Assembly: GCA_946539765.1 (NCBI GenBank)
Contig: CAMNHO010000011.1
Location: 17,781 to 81,780 of the forward strand
Direction: 5' to 3'
Source: UBA4312 sp002394635
GTDB taxonomy: Bacteria; Bacillota_I; Bacilli_A; Erysipelotrichales; Erysipelotrichaceae
DNA length: 64,000 bases
Shown: piece after piece, positions 61,130-64,000 of the stretch
Numbering within the stretch: the first letter of the stretch is position 1
Layout: each line of letters starts with the position of its first letter
Translations under genes and position numbers: made by a program
The notes under the pieces: model-generated
The model's database searches: none
What the model saw: the letters and a program-made list of their open reading frames with translations, nothing else
What the model was told of the DNA's origin: nothing

Positions 61130-61822
61130 ATGAACGTACTTTTTTCCCCCTCTTTAATGTGTATGGATCTTCTGAATATCCAGTCGGAAATTCAAATTCT
61201 CTCGGAATATGCCGATGAATTTCATGTGGATATCCTCGATTATCACTATTGTAAAAACATGTCTTTATCCCCACCGTTCATGGAAGCTATCGCACACATT
61301 ACCGACATTCCCATGGAAGCCCATCTTTACGTAGATAATATTGATAAAGAACTGGTGGAATGGTGCGTACGCAGCGGTGCCAGGATCATTACCTGTCCAC
61401 CGGATGTCATTTCTCGGCAGATGTATGCGATCAAACGATACCTGGATTCCAAGAACGTACAATTTGGCATCTTTTTGAACCCATCCGATCCGGTCTCTAT
61501 TATCGAACCGTATATTCAGATCATTGACCGGTTGATCATCATGAGTGTCGATCCGGGATTTGCCGGGCAGCCCTTCATCGAGACAACCTATGACCGTATA
61601 CGCCAGGCTTGTCAGTTAAGGAAACAACAAAATGGACACTTTACCATCGGAATTGACGGATGTTGTAACGAAAGATATTTTAAGGAATTATACCTGGCCG
61701 GCGCAGATGTGTTTATTGTCGGAGGAAGCGGAATGTTCTCTAAATCCAGTGATACAAAAGAAGCGATGGAAATCGCTGTTCATAATATAGAAATAGCCAC
61801 AAATGGAGGTAGAACAATATGA
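61130..61822 (+). CDS. ribulose-phosphate 3-epimerase family, allulose-6-phosphate epimerase-like
   Basis: The 230-residue TIM-barrel epimerase has the metal ligands of the family: His32 and Asp34 (FHVDILDYHY) and His65 (MEAHLYV). The last Asp sits in GIDGCCN where ordinary Rpe has VDGG. SVDPGFAGQPFI and IVGGSGMF are the phosphate loop. HVDILDYHY and the lack of other pentose phosphate genes suit the AlsE-like branch (D-allulose 6-phosphate to fructose 6-phosphate) better than plain Rpe. It is controlled by the divergent DeoR gene and is coupled to an SDR gene. Confidence 0.75.
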   Translation: MNVLFSPSLMCMDLLNIQSEIQILSEYADEFHVDILDYHYCKNMSLSPPFMEAIAHITDIPMEAHLYVDNIDKELVEWCVRSGARIITCPPDVISRQMYAIKRYLDSKNVQFGIFLNPSDPVSIIEPYIQIIDRLIIMSVDPGFAGQPFIETTYDRIRQACQLRKQQNGHFTIGIDGCCNERYFKELYLAGADVFIVGGSGMFSKSSDTKEAMEIAVHNIEIATNGGRTI

Positions 61823-62604
61823 ATGATTGGTTAGATGTACAGGATAAGGTCATTGTCGTGACCGGTGGTGCCAGCGGCATTGGTGCCGCCATCTGTAAAG
61901 AACTGAAAGAAAACGGAGCCATTGTAATCTCGGCAGACCGTTCTTATAAGAAACAAACAGCCCATAAGATTCCTTGTGATATCACCAATGCTGATGATGT
62001 GCAGCATATGGTCGATCAGGTCATCCAAACCTATGATAAAATTGACGGTCTGGTAAACAATGCCGGTATGTCCATGCCTCGCCTGTTAGTAGATTCTACC
62101 AAACCATATTCTCACTATGAAATGGATCTGGATTTTGTTCAGAAGATCTTTACCCTAAATGTGTTTGGTACCTTTTTATGCGCCCAGGCAGCAGCCCGCA
62201 TTATGATCAAGCAGGAAAGTGGAGTCATCATCAATATCTCCAGTGAATGCGGAAAAGAAGGCAGCAACGCACAAAGTGCTTATTCAGCCACCAAAGGGGC
62301 TGTCGAAAGCTTTACCCGTTCCTGGGCCAAGGAACTGGGTTCCTATGGCATACGCGTCGTCGCTGTAGCCCCGGGTCCTATGGAAGCAACTGCTTTATGG
62401 AGTGAGGAATACAAACGCAGCATGAGCTATTGCCGCAACGTCACTATGAGCGATGTACGCCGTTCTTACCAAACGTCTACCCTGTTACATAGAGAAGGTC
62501 GCCTGGAGGAAGTCGCCAACACAGTTGCCTTCCTGTTATCCGATCGTGCCAGCTATATCACCGGAACAACCATTAATGTATCGGGTGGAAAATCCAGAGG
62601 ATAA
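61819..62604 (+). CDS. SDR oxidoreductase, sorbitol-6-phosphate dehydrogenase-like
   Basis: The 261-residue short-chain dehydrogenase has TGGASGIG at 15-22, NNAG at 80-83, Ser141/142 and the catalytic pair Tyr155 and Lys159 (YSATK). Acidic residue Asp40 after strand 2 favours NAD. The overall look is that of sorbitol-6-phosphate 2-dehydrogenase-type enzymes, which oxidise a polyol phosphate to a ketose phosphate. It overlaps the epimerase gene by 4 bp. Together they could turn a polyol phosphate into fructose 6-phosphate; no PTS or kinase gene is beside them. Confidence 0.82.
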   Translation: MNDWLDVQDKVIVVTGGASGIGAAICKELKENGAIVISADRSYKKQTAHKIPCDITNADDVQHMVDQVIQTYDKIDGLVNNAGMSMPRLLVDSTKPYSHYEMDLDFVQKIFTLNVFGTFLCAQAAARIMIKQESGVIINISSECGKEGSNAQSAYSATKGAVESFTRSWAKELGSYGIRVVAVAPGPMEATALWSEEYKRSMSYCRNVTMSDVRRSYQTSTLLHREGRLEEVANTVAFLLSDRASYITGTTINVSGGKSRG

Positions 62605-62624
62605 ATGTCAGCAAAATATACTAA

Positions 62625-62654
62625 AAACTGGATCCATACGATCCAGCTTTTTTA
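62625..62654 (+). terminator. terminator of the epimerase-SDR operon
   Basis: CTGGATC-catac-GATCCAG is followed by CTTTTTT, 23 bp after the stop codon. Confidence 0.88.
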
Positions 62655-62676
62655 TGGATAGAACGTGTATACCATT

Positions 62677-64000
62677 CTATATTGTTTTTAAGACTGTATT
62701 CTTTATTCTCGGCTCTTTCAACAAACGCATCACATAAAGTACAGAAATGGAGGATATGATAAATGTCAGAAAATCGGACAACGGCATGGAGTATAATACC
62801 CCGTCCAGCCCAAACCGCATCGGCAGCAACAAGACCAGCCCCACCCCAAAACCAATTTCACGGATCATGGATAACAATGTCGACAACAATGCTTTCCCCA
62901 GAGACTGGATATGGATAAAAACCGCTTTGTTGACACAGGCTAATGGCAGCATGCATAAATATGTACGGAAGCAGCGAATCGCAAAATCCGTATAGTATGT
63001 GCTTTCATTGGCAGCGCCGAACAAGCCAATCAAAATCTGTGGGAAGCATTGAGTAATAATTAAGGCAATGACTCCGATAGAGAACTCATACATCAACAAC
63101 CTTTTAAACAAATCTTTGACACGGTCGGTTCTTCCGGCACCCATATTGTATCCGACAATCGGAATACAACCGGCAGCCATGCCGACCACAATGGAAATCA
63201 CAATCTGGAAAAACTTCATCACGATCCCGACAACCGCCATAGGAATCTGCGCATATTGGGCTTGCGAAAAAACAGGATCCAGGGCCCCATAGGTACGGAT
63301 CATATTATTGACAGCCGCCATGGCAAACACCAAGGAGATCTGTGACAACATGGAGCAAATACCCATGGGAATAAAACGAGCGATCACATGGCCGTTTAAA
63401 TGCAGGCTTTCCTTGTCCAGCTTCATGGTCTTCAAGTGGAGCAGATAATAGATTGCCAATATGGCTGTCACAACTTGTCCCAAGACGGTCGCAACGGCAG
63501 CCCCCATCATTCCCCAATGAAATCCATAGATAAACAAGGGATCAAGGATCAGGTTGAGGATAGCCCCCATTACCGTTGAGATCATCGCAAAACGAGGCGA
63601 TCCGTCCGCTCGAATGATCGGATTGCACATTTGCCCGAACATATAGAAAGGAATCCCTAATGTAATATAAAAGAAATATTCCTTGGATAACTGAAAAGTC
63701 ATTTGATTGACATCTGCCCCGAATCCATTGATGATGGACGTGGAAAAGCCAAGGTAGATCAACGTCAAGAATCCACTGCATAATACTGTCAGAACAACCG
63801 CATTTCCGATGCTGATTTTCGCCTTCTAAATTTCCTTGGACCCAAGAGATAAAGACACAAAAGCACAGCTGCCATCTCCAATCATGACCGCAATAGCCAA
63901 AGCAATGATCGTCAAAGGATAGACGACCGTATTCGCCACATTGCCATACGAGCCCAAATACGAGGCGTTGGCAATAAAAATCTGATCAACAATGTTATAA
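62677..64000 (-). pseudogene. MATE family transporter interrupted by a stop codon (5' end outside window)
   Basis: From the right edge, the frame encodes YNIVDQIFIANASYLGSYG and MIGDGSCAFVSLSLGSKEI, the first MATE segments. A TAG at 63826-63828 interrupts it. The same frame resumes with KAKISIGNAVVLTVL and runs 380 further residues to 62677, including IVGYNMGAGRTDRVKDLFKR. The reading frame is otherwise uninterrupted, so a single base change, perhaps CAG to TAG, explains it. An internal start at the TTG at 63768 is unlikely to give a working 12-segment exporter. The gene is probably inactive. Confidence 0.82.

Noticed and set aside
63542..63768. MATE gene restarting at the TTG at 63768 as a functional shorter protein
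   Set aside because: It would lack the first two to three membrane segments and has no convincing ribosome site, so a pseudogene is the simpler reading.

Overview
The window looks like chromosome of a low-to-mid GC Gram-positive (Bacillota) anaerobe. The evidence is strong AGGAGG ribosome-binding sites, sigma-A type promoters, T-box, THF and preQ1-type RNA leaders, a NiaR repressor, ECF S-components that need a shared energising module, a butyrate kinase and a TRAP uptake system. A gut-associated Erysipelotrichia-like bacterium is my best guess, but this is inferred from gene content and not proven. I see no rRNA, tRNA, CRISPR array, insertion sequence or prophage.

Layout, left to right. (1) 1-4.3 kb: a class II aldolase/YjbQ operon, a divergent LysR regulator and an enoate-reductase-like flavoenzyme. 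(2) 4.4-14.4 kb: an aromatic-acid block. It holds a VanXY-type peptidase, shikimate dehydrogenase and a chorismate mutase-shikimate kinase fusion in one operon. A TRAP transporter follows, then an operon of a second shikimate/quinate dehydrogenase, an MFS carrier and type I dehydroquinase, facing a MocR regulator. (3) 14.4-22.7 kb: a small HxlR/TMEM175/hydrolase group, then an arginine operon argGHCBDF behind a T-box leader with a CGC (Arg) specifier. (4) 22.8-28.8 kb: a HerA-like ATPase, a large SNF2 helicase and DAHP synthase. (5) 28.8-38.7 kb: hydrolase/LysR facing azlCD; a preQ1-I-like riboswitch in front of a nucleoside hydrolase and an ECF S-component (probable queuosine salvage); two MATE exporters around a flavin reductase; a DUF349 protein; an EamA exporter. 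(6) 38.7-41.2 kb: a lipoprotein and a decayed lactococcin-972-type bacteriocin locus with only its ABC ATPase intact. (7) 41.2-48.5 kb: FAD oxidoreductase, glycosyltransferase, hydrolase, a frameshifted PEP-synthase-like gene and pfkA. (8) 48.5-52.3 kb: a THF riboswitch controlling folT-folC-niaR, followed by a PfoR/PTS_EIIC_2 membrane protein with a candidate NiaR operator at its transcription start. (9) 52.3-59 kb: AlkZ-related, DUF1848, DUF554, GNAT and aminotransferase genes, an unannotated 43-residue gene with its own promoter and terminator, a lipase-like hydrolase, DUF434 and a flavin reductase. (10) 59-64 kb: butyrate kinase, a DeoR regulator facing an epimerase/SDR pair, and a MATE gene broken by a stop codon and cut by the window edge.

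How it fits together: the first 28 kb is rich in aromatic precursor handling (import and use of quinate/shikimate, shikimate kinase/chorismate mutase, DAHP synthase) and arginine synthesis. The middle and right parts are rich in vitamin or precursor salvage (queuosine, folate, probably niacin), each with its own RNA or repressor switch. Three genes or loci are visibly decaying (bacteriocin locus, PEP-synthase-like gene, terminal MATE).
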